From G963677085 sp963677085 (GTDB lineage: Bacteria > Planctomycetota > Planctomycetia > Pirellulales > Thermoguttaceae): 64,000 nucleotides of DNA. The notes under the pieces were generated by a model. That model saw only the letters and a program-made list of their open reading frames with translations. It did no database searches and was not told where the DNA came from. Location: positions 3,534,001 through 3,598,000 of the forward strand of contig CAXXFH010000004.1 of NCBI GenBank assembly GCA_963677085.2. Direction: 5' to 3'. Positions 53,467 through 63,049 of the stretch are shown piece by piece. Made by a program: the position numbers and the translations under genes. The first letter of the stretch is position 1, and each line of letters begins with the position of its first letter.

Positions 53467-54384
53467 ATGCCATCCCAAAACGAGATCCGAGAACGAGTAA
53501 CCAAGACGATTATTCAGGCCCTGGAACAAGGCGGTTTGCCGCCCTGGAAACGCCCCTGGCGAAATGATGTTAATGCGGGTTTTCCCACGAACGTTGTCAG
53601 TGGAAAAAAGTACCGAGGCATCAATCCGCTACTTTTGCGGATCGCTTCCATACGACACAACTTTCAGTCGAAATGGTGGGCAACCTTCAAGCAATGGGAT
53701 GAACTCGGCGGCCGTGTGATGCGGCGTCCTGACGATGTGCCGGCCGGCCAGTGGGGACAGATGCTCGTCTTTTGGAAACCAGTCGCCACAAAGGTCAATG
53801 ACGAAAACGACAAGGAGACGAAAGAAACTTACTTCGTCCTCAAAACCTTCACCGTTTTCAATATTGACCAAGTCCGCAACGACGCAAAAAACCTCGACCA
53901 CCTACGGGTCGGCTATGGCGAGGGCGAAGCTCAAGGAATGATTGACAACTACCTTGACGCCAAACGAGTCGTGGAAGCGACAGGCGCAGATATTCGTCAT
54001 GGCGGAAACGAAGCGTATTACAGGCCAGGTTGCGACTTCATTCAGTTGCCTCATCAATCGCAGATGGGTTTGAACGAATACTATGAAACTGCCTTTCATG
54101 AACTGTGCCATTGGTCCGAGCCACGGTTGAACTGGAAAGGCTCGTATGCCGAGGGTGAACTGATTGCCGAGATCGGTTCCTGTTTTCTTGCCGAAGAGGT
54201 GGGCATCCCAACGACCGACGATCTTCGCAATCATGCCACCTATTTGCAGTCTTGGCTCACTGCCATGCGAGAAGACTCCAAGTTTATTTTCCGAGCGTCA
54301 TCGCAGGCAGCGAAAGCCGCCGATTTCATCCTCAGCTTCAGCCGCACGCCCTCGGCTGAACCAGAACCGGCTTTCGCCGACTAG
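53467..54384 (+). CDS. ardC: ArdC-like antirestriction protein
   Basis: The 305-residue protein has the ArdC ssDNA-binding N-terminal domain (IIQALEQGGLPPWKRPW and YRGINPLLLR) and a C-terminal zincin-like metallopeptidase domain with FHELCHWSE (HExxH) near residue 210 and GELIAEIGSCFLAEEVG supplying the third ligand. ArdC proteins protect incoming plasmid or ICE DNA from host restriction. It is the first gene of the motif-linked series. The GGAG site before its ATG is good. Confidence 0.92.
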   Translation: MPSQNEIRERVTKTIIQALEQGGLPPWKRPWRNDVNAGFPTNVVSGKKYRGINPLLLRIASIRHNFQSKWWATFKQWDELGGRVMRRPDDVPAGQWGQMLVFWKPVATKVNDENDKETKETYFVLKTFTVFNIDQVRNDAKNLDHLRVGYGEGEAQGMIDNYLDAKRVVEATGADIRHGGNEAYYRPGCDFIQLPHQSQMGLNEYYETAFHELCHWSEPRLNWKGSYAEGELIAEIGSCFLAEEVGIPTTDDLRNHATYLQSWLTAMREDSKFIFRASSQAAKAADFILSFSRTPSAEPEPAFAD

Positions 54385-54394
54385 CTTTCCACAC

Positions 54395-54434
54395 GACGGA
54401 GCGGCGGTGATCGTCATGTCGCCGCCGCTCCGTC
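54395..54434 (+). terminator. Hairpin terminator after ardC
   Basis: Perfect 13-bp arms GACGGAGCGGCGG and CCGCCGCTCCGTC start 11 bp after the ardC stop and are followed by TCCTTCC. The next motif copy begins 17 bp later. Confidence 0.7.
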
Positions 54435-54450
54435 TCCTTCCGCACAAACC

Positions 54451-54463
54451 ATGATACTGACTA
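54451..54463 (+). repeat. Element motif ATGATACTGACTA, copy 2
   Basis: Exact copy between the ardC terminator and the next gene, 42 bp before its ATG. A hairpin with arms GGGATC and GATCCC follows at 54465-54487. Confidence 0.85.
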
Positions 54464-54504
54464 GGGGATCGTTCCAACAATGATCCCTTTGCAGGAGATT
54501 CACT

Positions 54505-55110
54505 ATGATACTTGGTGAAATGGTCCTTGAAGAAGCCGCCACCCTGGCGGCTGGAAACTGGAAGACGTTCGAGTGCTTTTGCTGGTTCCGAGAGAAGGAT
54601 CTCGAAGACCCGGAGAATTGGTGCATCGTTTACACACACAACAGGGACTCGGGCTTGCTGGATCAAAGCAACGCCGCCGCCATCGAAGCTGAGATGGAGC
54701 AGTTTACGGAAGGTGACGATCCCGATGTCGTTTTCGAGAGCCACAATCATTGGGCTGTCGGCCACGTCGATGGGCTCAGCATCCGGGTTTTCAGGAATGG
54801 CGAAATAACCGAAGCCTTCCGCAAGTATCACGAACTGGCGCAACGGCTGGGTGAGTATCCCGTCCTCGACGAAGAGGACTACACCCGTCGTGAGCACGAA
54901 ACAACGCTCGAAAACATCGCCGACGCTGCTTGGCGACTGAAACACGAATACGAGCTTCCCGACGACTGGGAGAGCGAGGTCTACTGGTGGCTGTGGGATA
55001 ACGACCCGGCCGCCGTCGAAAACCGGGACGATCAAGGCGGTTACCCGACTGAGGATCAGCTTCGGGCGGCCTTCGAGGCTCTCGGGTACGAAGAACTCGC
55101 CACAGCCTGA
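54505..55110 (+). CDS. Hypothetical element protein, 201 residues
   Basis: Family not recognised. It is acidic, with FECFCWFREKDLEDPENW and a helical C-terminal part HETTLENIADAAWRLKHEYE ... EVYWWLWDN. The start follows AGGAG. The gene stands alone between two motif copies and two hairpins, so it is probably its own transcription unit. Its company (ardC, ruvB-like) suggests element maintenance. Confidence 0.7.
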   Translation: MILGEMVLEEAATLAAGNWKTFECFCWFREKDLEDPENWCIVYTHNRDSGLLDQSNAAAIEAEMEQFTEGDDPDVVFESHNHWAVGHVDGLSIRVFRNGEITEAFRKYHELAQRLGEYPVLDEEDYTRREHETTLENIADAAWRLKHEYELPDDWESEVYWWLWDNDPAAVENRDDQGGYPTEDQLRAAFEALGYEELATA

Positions 55111-55126
55111 TTACAAAAGTTGGAAC

Positions 55127-55163
55127 GGCGGCGAGGAGCACGGACGCTCCCAGCCGCCTTCTT
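55127..55163 (+). terminator. Hairpin terminator after the 201-residue gene
   Basis: Arms GGCGGCGAGGAGC and GCTCCCAGCCGCC pair apart from a 2-base bulge and run into TTCTTT. The next motif copy follows within 3 bp. Confidence 0.7.
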
Positions 55164-55165
55164 TA

Positions 55166-55178
55166 ATGATACTGACTA
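55166..55178 (+). repeat. Element motif ATGATACTGACTA, copy 3
   Basis: Exact copy directly after a terminator T-tract and 47 bp before the RuvB-like ATG. The leader behind it has no strong hairpin. Confidence 0.85.
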
Positions 55179-55224
55179 GGTAGCCATGGGACGGCGAATA
55201 CAAGAATTGTAACGGAAGGACATT

Positions 55225-56190
55225 ATGAACAATCAACCGGCAAACGAAATCAACGAGGTCAAGCCCTCAAGTCTAAACCACATCATCGGGCAAGAATCCG
55301 TTAAAGCCCAAGTGGCCGTAGCGCTTGATGCGGCATTTGCCGACAACAGGCCCTTCGATCACGCTCTGTTGGTCGGGCCTCCAGGACTTGGCAAGAGCGC
55401 TTTGGCAAATGTCATCTCTCAGGAAATGGCAACCGAGTTCCATGAAGTGCTTGGGCAGAGCATCGGCTCTCCCGCCGACCTCAACGCCTTGCTCCTGAAC
55501 GCTCAAGATAAAGACATCATCCACATAGATGAATGCCACGAGCTTCGCAAAGACTACCAGACGGCCCTCTACCTCGCTCTCGATAGGCGGACGGTCTTCA
55601 TCAGCAGTGGGAAGAGCAGAACGCCGCAAGGTATCCCTCTTGCCGATTTCACGCTACTGCTTTCGACCACCGATGAATACTGCTTGTTGCAGCCACTAAG
55701 AGATAGATGTCGTCTGGTTTTGCGACTCCAATACGCCTCGGAGAAGGACCTGACGACCGTTCTCGTCCAACGGTGTCGGGCGCTCGGTTGGGAAGTTCAC
55801 GAAGAAATCCTACCCCTTATCGCCAAGCGGTCACGTGGCACTCCGAGACTGGCATTGCGCCTGCTCCAAGCCTGCCGCCGTGTGTGTCGTTCCGAAGGTG
55901 AAACGACGATCACTACGGGCCATCTGAAACGTGCCTGCCAACTGGAGCAGACCGACGAGTTGGGTTTGGGGCCTATCGAGCAGCGCTACTTGCGTGTTTT
56001 GGCGGATGGTGTAAGTCGCCTGAATGTGATCGCTTCGACTCTCGGGCTGCCATCGAGAACCGTCGCCGAAGTGGTCGAGCCGTTCCTGATCCGAGCATCG
56101 CTCATCGTCAAGGATGACCAGGGCAGACGCCAGCTTACGGCGGCTGGTCGTGAGTGGGTGTTCGCACAGGCCAATCATGATACTGACTAG
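55225..56190 (+). CDS. RuvB-like AAA+ ATPase
   Basis: The 321-residue protein has LNHIIGQESVKAQVAVALDA, Walker A HALLVGPPGLGKSALANVIS near residue 50, Walker B IIHIDECHELRKDYQTALYL, sensor TLLLSTTDEYCLLQPLRDRC and a C-terminal winged helix (YLRVLADGVSRLNVIASTLG). It resembles the Holliday-junction motor RuvB but without RuvA or RuvC nearby, so it is probably the element's own branch-migration or replication ATPase. Its last residues NHDTD are encoded by the next motif copy. Confidence 0.87.
   Translation: MNNQPANEINEVKPSSLNHIIGQESVKAQVAVALDAAFADNRPFDHALLVGPPGLGKSALANVISQEMATEFHEVLGQSIGSPADLNALLLNAQDKDIIHIDECHELRKDYQTALYLALDRRTVFISSGKSRTPQGIPLADFTLLLSTTDEYCLLQPLRDRCRLVLRLQYASEKDLTTVLVQRCRALGWEVHEEILPLIAKRSRGTPRLALRLLQACRRVCRSEGETTITTGHLKRACQLEQTDELGLGPIEQRYLRVLADGVSRLNVIASTLGLPSRTVAEVVEPFLIRASLIVKDDQGRRQLTAAGREWVFAQANHDTD
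56177..56189 (+). repeat. Element motif ATGATACTGACTA, copy 4 (overlaps the ruvB-like stop)
   Basis: Exact copy that overlaps the 3' end of the RuvB-like gene: the sequence supplies codons for HDTD and the TAG. It is 59 bp before the next gene's ATG. No strong hairpin follows. Confidence 0.85.
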
Positions 56191-56247
56191 CCTGAGTGAG
56201 AGCAGCGGAGTAGCAAGTCTGTCCAGTTTCAGTTGAGGGATTGTCAA

Positions 56248-56703
56248 ATGAGTGACCAGTTGAAGGCGGCTGTGACCGTAAGCGAAATGGCAAGGATGTT
56301 GAGCCTGTCCCGAGCACGTTTTTACCAACTAATGCAGCAGGGCGTGTTCCCTCCACCTGTCTACCTGCTGGCCACTCGCCGTCCAATTTACGTCCAAGAA
56401 TTGCAGAAGGTCTGTCTGGAAGTCCGCCGCCGCAACTGCGGGGTCAACGGGAAGCCGGTCCTGTTCTACGCCAAAGGCACGCCGGTAAGTCGGCCGGGCA
56501 AGCCGACTGGGAAGGCGACGAAGACGGACCAGTATCCCGAGATTCGAGCCGCTGTTCAGGCCCTCGGGCTGACCAGCGTGTCGGCCGACGACGTGGCCCA
56601 GGCCGTAAAGCATCTCTACCCGAATGGTGTGGAAGGCGTCAATCAACCGGAGGTGATCCGAGCCGTTTTCCTTCGTCTCCGCTGTCAAGAATCGTGCCGA
56701 TAA
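56248..56703 (+). CDS. Excisionase-like HTH protein
   Basis: The 151-residue protein has an N-terminal HTH of the Xis/MerR type (VTVSEMARMLSLSRARFYQL, then MQQGVFPPPVYLLATRRPIY) with a basic C-terminal part containing KGTPVSRPGKPTGKATKTDQ. Its position directly upstream of the tyrosine recombinase gene supports a recombination directionality factor or element regulator. It is also a candidate for the protein that reads the 13-bp motif (inference). Confidence 0.75.
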   Translation: MSDQLKAAVTVSEMARMLSLSRARFYQLMQQGVFPPPVYLLATRRPIYVQELQKVCLEVRRRNCGVNGKPVLFYAKGTPVSRPGKPTGKATKTDQYPEIRAAVQALGLTSVSADDVAQAVKHLYPNGVEGVNQPEVIRAVFLRLRCQESCR

Positions 56704-56767
56704 TGTCGGGCGATAAGTGTCAATATCAGCCGAGTTTCCCCTGAAAACTGTCAAAGGTGTGTCCAAA

Positions 56768-57694
56768 ATGTGCCAACAAAGCCGCAAGAATTCGAGTGAT
56801 AGTGTTTTTCGAGGCATTCCGGTCGGAGGCGACGAGCCCGCCCTGTTCTCCCAGTTCCTCGACACCCATGATTTCGCCGACGATACCCGTCGAGCCTTTC
56901 GCCAGGACATTCGGAAATTCGCTGGGTGGTTTTCCGAATCTAACCGGGAGCCGTTCGTTGTCGGCCGGGTAACCGTCAGGGACGTGACTGATTTCAAAAA
57001 CCATCTCCGCAATGACCTGGGCCAAGCGGTTTCCACTGTGAATCGAGCCCTGGTCGCCCTGCGGCGGTTTTTCCGGTGGCTCGTCGAACATGGACATGTG
57101 CCCAGCAGTCCCGCCAAACAGGTCAAGGAGCTTCGACGACAACCGCTTGCACCCAAGGGTTTGGAACGGAATCAAGTCCGGTCGCTGCTACGGGAGGTGG
57201 AACTGCGCCAAGACGTAAGGGCAAACGCCATCTTCCATTTGCTTCTGTACACGGGTTGCCGAGTTGGCGACTTGGTGAACCTCAAACTGGATGACGTTGT
57301 GATGGGCCAAAGAAGCGGTTCGGCGGTCTTCCGAAGTGGCAAGGGCAACAAAGAACGGTCGGTGCCGTTGCCTCATCCCGCACGAGTTGCCCTAGTGGCT
57401 TACCTGGAAACCCGTCCCCCGATTGACAGCCCGAGGGTGTTCGTTGGTGAGCGTGGGGCACTCACCGACCGGGGAATCCGAAACCTGTGCGACAAATATA
57501 GTGCGATCTGCGGCTTCAAGATTCATCCGCACCTGTTGCGGCACACCATGGCGCACAAGTTCCTCGACGACAATCCCGGAGATCTTGTTGCGTTGGCCCA
57601 GGTCCTCGGCCACGAAAACCTCAACACAACGAAGCGATACGTTCAGCGAACAGAAAAACAGCTTGGCGAGGCGTGCGAACGATTGTTCTATTAG
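56768..57694 (+). CDS. Tyrosine recombinase (integrase)
   Basis: The protein of about 308 residues has a SAM-like core-binding domain (DDTRRAFRQDIRKFAGWF ... STVNRALVALRRFFRWLVEH) and a catalytic domain with Arg in LLLYTGCRVGDLVNLKL, Lys in GKGNKERSVPLP, HPHLLRHTMAHKFL, the LGHENLNTTKRYVQ histidine and the Tyr nucleophile. It is XerC/D-like. The ATG chosen has AAAGG upstream. It is the only integrase in the window and the likely mover of the element. Confidence 0.92.
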   Translation: MCQQSRKNSSDSVFRGIPVGGDEPALFSQFLDTHDFADDTRRAFRQDIRKFAGWFSESNREPFVVGRVTVRDVTDFKNHLRNDLGQAVSTVNRALVALRRFFRWLVEHGHVPSSPAKQVKELRRQPLAPKGLERNQVRSLLREVELRQDVRANAIFHLLLYTGCRVGDLVNLKLDDVVMGQRSGSAVFRSGKGNKERSVPLPHPARVALVAYLETRPPIDSPRVFVGERGALTDRGIRNLCDKYSAICGFKIHPHLLRHTMAHKFLDDNPGDLVALAQVLGHENLNTTKRYVQRTEKQLGEACERLFY

Positions 57695-57735
57695 TGGACA
57701 CGGGCCCAGGGGGGGTACCACAATTACTGACGGTA

Positions 57736-60700
57736 TTACCGAAAGTCTCGTGACTTGAGGCACAGCGATGGTAGGTGAATTGCCAAATCGTCAACTCGAT
57801 GGACCAGAATGTGAAGGACGGAATCTTTGGATTGGATACGGCCGTGGACGATCCAAGCGTGGGAACGCCTGGTGATCGAGCGAAAACGATCCCAGATGGC
57901 ATAACGGACGATGAGATTAGCGGTGCCGGTTTCATCTTCAATCGTGACGAAAGTGATGCCTTTGGCCGTGCTGGGGCGTTGACGCAAAAGAACCAATCCC
58001 GCCACTTTGACCCAAGTACCGTTCGTGAGGTGCGGTAGGTTGCCTGTCGGGATAATGCCCAGGGATTCCATTTCCTGCCGATGAAACGTCAGCGGATGGG
58101 ACCGCAAAGACATCCCCGTCGTGCGATAGTCGAAATACACTTCCTCTTGGGCGTCCATGGGTGGAAGACTGGATGTCGAGTCGTCTTCCGGTTGAAGTGC
58201 ATCGAAAAGTGATTGCTGTCTGTGCTGGGATTCCACGGTCAACGCATTCCACAGGGCTACACGGCGAGATTCATGCAGGCTGCCGAACGCATCCGCATCG
58301 GCAAGGATCGCCACTTGCCCCCGACCGAGACGGGTTCGTTGCAGAAAATCGTGCATCGATGCAAACCGTCCGGCAGTCTTTGCGGCAACAATGGCGTCGG
58401 CCGACGCCTCACGTAGCCCGGCAATCATACGAAACCCAAGACGTAAGGCGTTGTCTTCAATGGTACAGTCCCACTCACTATAATTCACGTCCACGGGCCG
58501 AACCTCAACCTGATGTCGCCGAGCATCATAAATCAGTTGGGCGGGAGCATAAAAACCCATCGGCTGGCTATTGATAATCGCTGCGGCGAATTCGGCCGTG
58601 TAGTGATATTTGAGCCATGCCGAGGCGTAAGCCAGAAGTGCGAAGCTCGCCGCATGGGATTCGGGAAATCCATACTCTCCAAACCCTTGGATTTGTTGAA
58701 ATACCTGCTCGGCAAACGCACCTTCCAATCCGTAGCGTTTCATTCCTTCTAGCAGTTTTTGGCGGAACTGGTCGATCATGCCGGGCCGTCGCCAGCCTCC
58801 CATTGCCCGGCGAAGCTGATCGGCCTCACCCGGCGTGAAGCCAGCTGCCACGACGGCCAGTTGCATACATTGCTCCTGAAACAAGGGAACGCCCAATGTC
58901 TTGCGCAGTACGTTGCGAATCGCCTCATTGGGATAGGTCGCTTTCTCCTCGCCCTGGCGTCGTCGAAGGTACGGATGCACCATTTGTCCCTGAATCGGAC
59001 CCGGCCGAACGATGGCGACTTCGATGACCAGATCGTAATAGCAGCGGGGTTTTAATCTCGGCGACATCGACATCTGTGCCCGACTTTCGATTTGAAACAC
59101 CCCCATCGTGTCGGCCTGGCAAATCATGTCATAAACCCGTTGGTCGCCTTCGGGGATTGTGGCGAGCGTCAACGGTTTGCCAGAAGTACGTTGGATCAGT
59201 TCAAAACACTTACGAATAGCGGTTAGCATCCCCAAGGCAAGACAGTCGATCTTGAGGATGCCTAGATCGTCGAGATCGTCCTTGTTCCACTCGACGACTG
59301 TCCGGCCGTCCATCGCAGCGTTTTCAATCGGCACGAGTTCATCGAGTGGACCTCGGGTAATCACCATCCCGCCGACGTGTTGCGACAAGTGCCGAGGAAA
59401 TCCAAGCAGTTCTTTGACGAGAAACATGAATTGGCGGCCGATGTTCGAACGAACGTCGAGTCCGGCTTCCTGGCATCGCCGTGCAAAATCGTCGGTGACA
59501 TGGTAATAAGCGGCGTTCTTTGCCATCCGATCCACGAGGTCTTGCGAGAATCCCAGTGCCTTTCCGACATCCCGAATTGCCGAACGTGGTCGATAGGTGA
59601 TCGTCACGGCAGCGATGCCTGCCCGATCTCGCCCATATTTGCTATAAATGTATTGCAACACTTCTTCTCGTCGTTCATGCTCGAAGTCGATGTCGATGTC
59701 AGGTGCCTCATCTCGCTCTCGGCTGATGAACCGCTCGAAGAGCATATCGACTCGTTCGGGATCGACGGCGGTAACTCCCAAGCAATAGCAGACGGCGGAG
59801 TTGGCGGCGGAGCCTCGTCCTTGGCACAAGATACTTCGGGAGCGAGCGAACCGGACTAGATCCCACACGGTCAGGAAATACGGCTCGTAGTGGAGTTCTT
59901 CGATCAGAGCCAGTTCGTGTTCCAGCAGTTGTCGAATCCCGTCTGAGACTCCTTCTGGATATCGCACTTTTGCTCCTTGCCAAGTGAGTTGCCGCAAGTA
60001 TTGCATGGGGCTCAAGCCCGGAGGAGCGAGTTCTTCGGGATATTCGTAACGAAGCTCGTCGAGCGAGAAGGTGCATTGGTCGGCAATCTCCATTGTGCGG
60101 TGCAACGCCTGGGGAATCTCGGCGAATGTGGCTTGAAGTTCGTCTAGCGCACGAAGATGACGCTGGGCGTTTGGCTGGAGCGCATCACCTGCCAGGGCAA
60201 CCGTGGTGTGAAGGCGGATCGCCGTCAGGACATCGTGCAGCACCTTTCGGGTAGGAGCATGGAACAAGACGTTGCCCGCTGCCACCAAGGGCAGCTTCGT
60301 CTTCCCGGCCAAATCTCGGAGCCAGTCAAGACGATAATGGTCATGCGGACCTCGCTGCAATTCCGCCAGCAGGTAGCACGATGTTCCGAACACGTCACGG
60401 TATGGATGCAACTCGGCCATGGAAAGCTGCTCACATCGGGGCGACGGCACGATACCCGCCAACAGGCCCGCAGCGTGGTCCGCAATGTCTTCCAAACGGA
60501 TCACGCATTTCCCTTTGGCCGTTCGCCGTCGCCCAGTCGTAATCAAACGACAGAGATTGGCATAGCCGCCACGATCTTTCGCCCAGAGCACCACGGGTGG
60601 AGCGTCCTGTGGCCTGATTTCCGAACCGATGATGAGTTTCAGCGGATGGTCTTTGGCAGCCGTATTTGCTCGCACAACACCAGCCAAACTGTTAACATCC

Positions 60701-60816
60701 GTAATCGCCAGGCCGGAATGGCCAAGCTCTGCGGCACGCAGCACTAGCTCTTCGGGATGCGAGGCAGCCTCTAGAAATGAAAAGTTGGTCAGGCAGTGAA
60801 GTTCGGCGAATTGCAT
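57736..60816 (-). CDS. dnaE2: Error-prone DNA polymerase III alpha (ImuC/DnaE2)
   Basis: The 1026-residue C-family polymerase has a PHP domain at the start (FAELHCLTNFSFLEAASHPE), the catalytic DxD in EAPDIDIDFEHERREEVLQY near residue 375, a GRGSAANSAVCYCLGVT segment and a C-terminal OB fold (VKVAGLVLLRQRPSTAKGIT). Its length and lack of the DnaE1 C-terminal region fit DnaE2. It performs translesion synthesis with ImuA and ImuB. Its ATG is 3 bp after the imuB stop. Confidence 0.95.
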   Translation of the reverse strand: MQFAELHCLTNFSFLEAASHPEELVLRAAELGHSGLAITDVNSLAGVVRANTAAKDHPLKLIIGSEIRPQDAPPVVLWAKDRGGYANLCRLITTGRRRTAKGKCVIRLEDIADHAAGLLAGIVPSPRCEQLSMAELHPYRDVFGTSCYLLAELQRGPHDHYRLDWLRDLAGKTKLPLVAAGNVLFHAPTRKVLHDVLTAIRLHTTVALAGDALQPNAQRHLRALDELQATFAEIPQALHRTMEIADQCTFSLDELRYEYPEELAPPGLSPMQYLRQLTWQGAKVRYPEGVSDGIRQLLEHELALIEELHYEPYFLTVWDLVRFARSRSILCQGRGSAANSAVCYCLGVTAVDPERVDMLFERFISRERDEAPDIDIDFEHERREEVLQYIYSKYGRDRAGIAAVTITYRPRSAIRDVGKALGFSQDLVDRMAKNAAYYHVTDDFARRCQEAGLDVRSNIGRQFMFLVKELLGFPRHLSQHVGGMVITRGPLDELVPIENAAMDGRTVVEWNKDDLDDLGILKIDCLALGMLTAIRKCFELIQRTSGKPLTLATIPEGDQRVYDMICQADTMGVFQIESRAQMSMSPRLKPRCYYDLVIEVAIVRPGPIQGQMVHPYLRRRQGEEKATYPNEAIRNVLRKTLGVPLFQEQCMQLAVVAAGFTPGEADQLRRAMGGWRRPGMIDQFRQKLLEGMKRYGLEGAFAEQVFQQIQGFGEYGFPESHAASFALLAYASAWLKYHYTAEFAAAIINSQPMGFYAPAQLIYDARRHQVEVRPVDVNYSEWDCTIEDNALRLGFRMIAGLREASADAIVAAKTAGRFASMHDFLQRTRLGRGQVAILADADAFGSLHESRRVALWNALTVESQHRQQSLFDALQPEDDSTSSLPPMDAQEEVYFDYRTTGMSLRSHPLTFHRQEMESLGIIPTGNLPHLTNGTWVKVAGLVLLRQRPSTAKGITFVTIEDETGTANLIVRYAIWDRFRSITRRSHAWIVHGRIQSKDSVLHILVHRVDDLAIHLPSLCLKSRDFR

Positions 60817-60819
60817 GGT

Positions 60820-62361
60820 TCACAAAACGGCTCCATGCAAGAACCACTGCCCGTCCGAAAGCCGTTGGAACAACCAGAACCGCCTTCCTTCGGCCGTTTC
60901 CACTTGATAGTAGTCTCGCCGGACGTAGAAGCCTTGCCACCAGCCGCTTTCGATTCGCTCCGCTCCCCAGGACTGCACAATGCCCAACCGAAGACGGTTC
61001 ACAAAAAGCACCGCTGGCGGACCATTAGGCACCACGACGATCACGTCCACCGCCATCGGCTGTGGCAATAAACAAGTTGGACGATCCAACGGCAAGAATT
61101 GTCTGTTGATTTCTGTGGCTGTGGAGAAGCCCTTTTCCGTCACAGAAAGGTATTGGAACGCTCGTTCGGGAATGGCATCGGGCAGAAGGCAAGGACGCAC
61201 GACCGCCTGGTGCCCTAAGCGGCTGCTTAACCGGTTCAATAACGAGGATAACTGATGGGCCACGTCTTGTGATGGACCGACAAAGAGTTCTTGTTGCGGC
61301 TGTTCCAAGCGTGAAATTTCCAATGCCTCCATGCGAATGCCAATAAGGGGTGCGTCGAGTCGGAGCCGCTCCAAGCGGAACCGCAACAAATCGCCGAGAT
61401 GCCGGGCGTCGGCTGTCGCTTTGCATAGCCGGACTGTAATGGCATGCTTGGTTTTCTGCTCAGTTGTCAAGGTGCATTGGAGGTGGCGTGTTCCCCTTTG
61501 TTGTTCATGCAACAGGCTGGCAAGCCGTTCGAGTAACATCGACAGCAAGCATTCGAGAGTCTCGGGCTGCGTTGTACCAGCGTCCAAAATATGTTCGACC
61601 TGAAACTTCGGTTGCGGACGACACAGAATAATCAACTCAGGTTGTTTGCCCATGAATTGATCGATTTGCCGATTGATCTCGTTTCCAAACCGAGCGGGAA
61701 GCGAAGAGCGTTTGAGGTTAAGGATTTGGCGAATGGTTCGGATTCCCAAGCGATGCAACTTCGGAACGACCACTTCGCCAAGCCGCAACCCTTCGATAGG
61801 CAATTCCGACAAGGCATCGTGTTCCCCCTGGGGGACGACAACCGGTTCGTCCGAGCGTGCTAAGTATCGAGCGGCTGCCCAGGCGGCTCCGACTGAATCG
61901 CCGATAGCAATTTGCACCTTGAAGCTCTTTGCAGTTAGTCCCCTCTGTAGGCGGCGTATCAGGGAATGTTCTCCACCAAAAAGATGGACGATGCCCGTAA
62001 TGTCCAACAACAAGCATTGCGGCGATTCCGCTTCCTCCAAGCCAACGCAAGGACTATACTGCTCGCAATGCAAAGCGAGTTTTTCAAGAGCGGCTCGATC
62101 CGCCTCTGGCTGTATCGGTTCGACATGAACAACGTCTCGCCCGGACACCAATGATCGTGCCTCGGCCAACGGCATTCCAACAGAAACGCCACGTCGAGAT
62201 GCTCGGAGATTACAGCACGATACAAACTCACCACGCCTCGTAGTTTCCGTGAGGAGCAAAACCGTTCGGGCAAGTTCCGGTCTTGACGCCAACAGGCGTT
62301 GAACGGGCCAATCAGGAAACCGCAGGCAAACGATGCGTTTGACTTGTGGCGACGACTTCAT
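60820..62361 (-). CDS. imuB: ImuB, Y-family polymerase-like protein
   Basis: The protein of about 513 residues begins KRIVCLRFPDWPVQRLLASR, where the catalytic Asp-rich motif of active Y-family polymerases is missing, and continues with the fold segments NLRASRRGVSVGMPLAEARS and LLDITGIVHLFGGEHSLIRR. It is an inactive scaffold linking ImuA, DnaE2 and the beta clamp. I prefer the second ATG because AGGA lies eight bases before it; the start overlaps imuA by about 50 bp. Confidence 0.92.
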   Translation of the reverse strand: MKSSPQVKRIVCLRFPDWPVQRLLASRPELARTVLLLTETTRRGEFVSCCNLRASRRGVSVGMPLAEARSLVSGRDVVHVEPIQPEADRAALEKLALHCEQYSPCVGLEEAESPQCLLLDITGIVHLFGGEHSLIRRLQRGLTAKSFKVQIAIGDSVGAAWAAARYLARSDEPVVVPQGEHDALSELPIEGLRLGEVVVPKLHRLGIRTIRQILNLKRSSLPARFGNEINRQIDQFMGKQPELIILCRPQPKFQVEHILDAGTTQPETLECLLSMLLERLASLLHEQQRGTRHLQCTLTTEQKTKHAITVRLCKATADARHLGDLLRFRLERLRLDAPLIGIRMEALEISRLEQPQQELFVGPSQDVAHQLSSLLNRLSSRLGHQAVVRPCLLPDAIPERAFQYLSVTEKGFSTATEINRQFLPLDRPTCLLPQPMAVDVIVVVPNGPPAVLFVNRLRLGIVQSWGAERIESGWWQGFYVRRDYYQVETAEGRRFWLFQRLSDGQWFLHGAVL

Positions 62362-63034
62362 AAAACGTTCCTCGAAGGGCATCGATTTCGATGTCCGTCA
62401 CGGATCGCATCGTTTCCCCACGACTGTAAGCGACAGATACCTGGAAACGGTAAGCTTTGCAACGGCTGGGCCGTGGCGTCACCACCAAACGAACATCGGC
62501 CCACGAGGGCTGTTTCAATGCCGTTGTGGAACGGACAAGGAAACCGATGCCGCCCGATTCCTCTGCTGCTAGTTGTAAACGCCGAAATGCGATTCCTGTG
62601 AGATGTTCAACCTTCGCCCAAACTATTGCAACTGCCTTCGAACGCAATGATTCTTCACATGCCCACAGCGCTTCTTGTTCCGAATGAGGATGGACCACAA
62701 TGAGTTTCGAAAGGTCGAAACCAAAGGCTGCCAACGCCACGGGATAAACCTCACGGTGGAAGTCTATGAGGATCATAGGGCGTTCCATCTCGCAACATTT
62801 CCGCCCGACCAGTAGCGACAGGGTTCCCGCACCACTGGCACTACCGTCGCCGATCCATTCCACAACGCTTCCCAGACGAATTCCATGGCCGGGAAGCAAG
62901 GCGTCCAACACCTCGCAACCTGTTGAAACAAGAGTGCTTGATCCTCGCTGTGAACGCCGCTCCCATTCCTGAAGCTGCTTTCGTAGCTCGGCAACCGTGT
63001 GTGTGCGTGCATTTTCGGTAGGGTTTGCAGGCAT
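62312..63034 (-). CDS. imuA: ImuA, RecA-like protein
   Basis: The 240-residue protein has a RecA/SulA-type fold with LVSTGCEVLDALLPGHGIRL, a degenerate nucleotide loop (GDGSASGAGTLSLLVG, without the Walker lysine) and VAIVWAKVEHLTGIAFRRLQ. ImuA binds RecA and ImuB in the mutasome. It is the first gene of the imuA-imuB-dnaE2 operon and has a strong promoter upstream. Start chosen at the internal ATG MPANPTENARTHTVAELRK. Confidence 0.9.
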   Translation of the reverse strand: MPANPTENARTHTVAELRKQLQEWERRSQRGSSTLVSTGCEVLDALLPGHGIRLGSVVEWIGDGSASGAGTLSLLVGRKCCEMERPMILIDFHREVYPVALAAFGFDLSKLIVVHPHSEQEALWACEESLRSKAVAIVWAKVEHLTGIAFRRLQLAAEESGGIGFLVRSTTALKQPSWADVRLVVTPRPSRCKAYRFQVSVAYSRGETMRSVTDIEIDALRGTFYEVVATSQTHRLPAVS

Positions 63035-63049
63035 AGCGTCACCGCAGGA

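Noticed and set aside
56177..57694. A classical integron with attC sites
   Set aside because: The 13-bp motif lacks the GTTRRRY core and paired R/L boxes, and the recombinase lacks an IntI-like context; cassette movement remains only a hypothesis.
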